A stretch of DNA of 64,000 nt. Origin: Vicinamibacterales bacterium (lineage in GTDB: Bacteria > Acidobacteriota > Vicinamibacteria > Vicinamibacterales > 2-12-FULL-66-21). Positions 63,522 to 64,000 of the stretch are shown here, one piece after another. How positions within the stretch are numbered: the first letter of the stretch is position 1; every line of letters begins with the position of its first letter. The notes beneath the pieces were generated by a model, which saw only the letters and a list, made by a program, of their open reading frames with translations, had not been told where the DNA came from and searched no databases. The translations under genes were made by a program, and so were the position numbers. Location: contig DASXLB010000072.1 in assembly GCA_036496585.1 (NCBI GenBank), positions 57,596 to 121,595 of the forward strand, given 5' to 3'.

Positions 63522-64000
63522 CTAGAACGACGCCTTGATCGCGAGCTGAACGACGCGCGGATCGCCGGCCGACGTGATCGTGCCGAAGTTGGCGGCCCCG
63601 AGCACCGCCGCCGGCGCGCCGAACGACGGCGTGTTCAGCAGGTTGAAGATCTCGGCCCGCAGCTCCAGCCGGCGGTCGCCGCCGATGCCGATGTGCCGCA
63701 TGATGGCGAGGTCGACGTCGCGATAGGCGGGGCCGCGGACCGGGTTGCGCGACGCGCTCCCCAACATGAACTGCGGCGCGACCGCAAACGCGCTGACGTC
63801 GAACCAATGGGCGGGCGTCCGCTGATCCGCCGGCAGCGTCGGGTCGCCGACCAGGTTCGGACGCTGTACGCCGAAGCCGGCGAAGGCGTTGGAGTTGGTC
63901 GCCTGCGTGACCGCCACCGGCACGCCCGACTGCAGCGTGACGAGGCCGGTCAACGTCCAGTCGTTCAGGATCGCTCCGCTCACGCCGGAGAAGCTGTGCG
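63522..64000 (-). CDS. TonB-dependent receptor (Oar-like), C-terminal part
   Basis: Open on the minus strand through the right edge; 159 codons are visible including the stop. The barrel end is typical: ILNDWTLTGLVTLQSGVPVA, PNLVGDPTLP, VRGPAYRDVDLAIMRHI, LELRAEIFNLLNTPSFGAP and a final strand VVQLAIKASF ending in Phe, the usual outer-membrane barrel terminus. It matches the acidobacterial carboxypeptidase-regulatory/Oar-like receptors. The plug and N-terminus are outside the window. Confidence 0.85.
   Translation of the reverse strand, partial: HSFSGVSGAILNDWTLTGLVTLQSGVPVAVTQATNSNAFAGFGVQRPNLVGDPTLPADQRTPAHWFDVSAFAVAPQFMLGSASRNPVRGPAYRDVDLAIMRHIGIGGDRRLELRAEIFNLLNTPSFGAPAAVLGAANFGTITSAGDPRVVQLAIKASF

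Overview
The window is about two-thirds G+C, densely coded and bacterial. Several genes point to the Acidobacteriota, probably the Vicinamibacteria: a FtsX/MacB-type duplicated permease with no adjacent ATPase, a VWFA-related secreted protein with a Gln/Pro-rich neck, a PEGA-domain surface protein, a SpoIVB-like S55 protein beside a propeller protein, and the end of an Oar-like TonB receptor. The phylum assignment is an inference from gene families only. I see no insertion sequence, prophage, CRISPR array or rRNA gene. There is one tRNA, tRNA-Gly(CCC).

Layout. 1-2142 (minus): an ECF sigma factor followed by DUF4142, a cupredoxin and a secreted protein that leaves the window. 2217-13672: accessory genes (DUF169, pirin, PEGA protein, ADOP permease, HI0933 flavoprotein, VWFA protein, Crp/Fnr regulator, TPR protein and several small ORFs). 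13995-17877: tRNA-Gly, phosphohexomutase, sugar-nucleotidyltransferase, pgsA and a BamD-linked protein. 17113-25537 (minus): a tightly packed run aroC-def-fmt-rsmB-PASTA-rpe-ybgC-epimerase-bamD-hypothetical. 25650-35842: a large sigma-54 activator, a TPR protein, an ECF sigma/anti-sigma pair, and a propeller protein with an S55 protein.

35880-46374 (plus) is the highlight. It is an aromatic amino-acid supraoperon, aroDE fusion-trpE-(37-codon ORF)-trpG-trpD-trpC-trpF-trpB-trpA-chorismate mutase-DAHP synthase-prephenate dehydrogenase, almost every junction overlapping by 1 or 4 bases. In front of it is a transcription attenuator. A 30-residue leader peptide carries Phe, Phe, Tyr, Trp, Trp, Trp, Tyr. 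A near-perfect terminator with a T tract follows. A leader segment lying between the Trp codons and the leader stop is complementary to the 5' arm of that terminator. The leader therefore appears able to sense all three aromatic amino acids and to gate both the common pathway and its Trp and Tyr branches.

46434-55164: epimerase/SDR pair, GNAT, acetoacetate-CoA ligase, thiolase, JAMM peptidase, PKD protein, leucyl aminopeptidase. 54919-63471 (minus): nth-HExxH metallopeptidase-rsmA, then RNase J-ftsK-amidase-small membrane protein. A recurring trait is a -10 box, often an extended TGn -10, only 5-12 bases from the start codon, which suggests common leaderless or near-leaderless transcripts. 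Both ECF sigma genes carry GGAAC...TCCAA (RpoE-like) promoters. All start choices and promoters are read by eye and have not been tested by any search.
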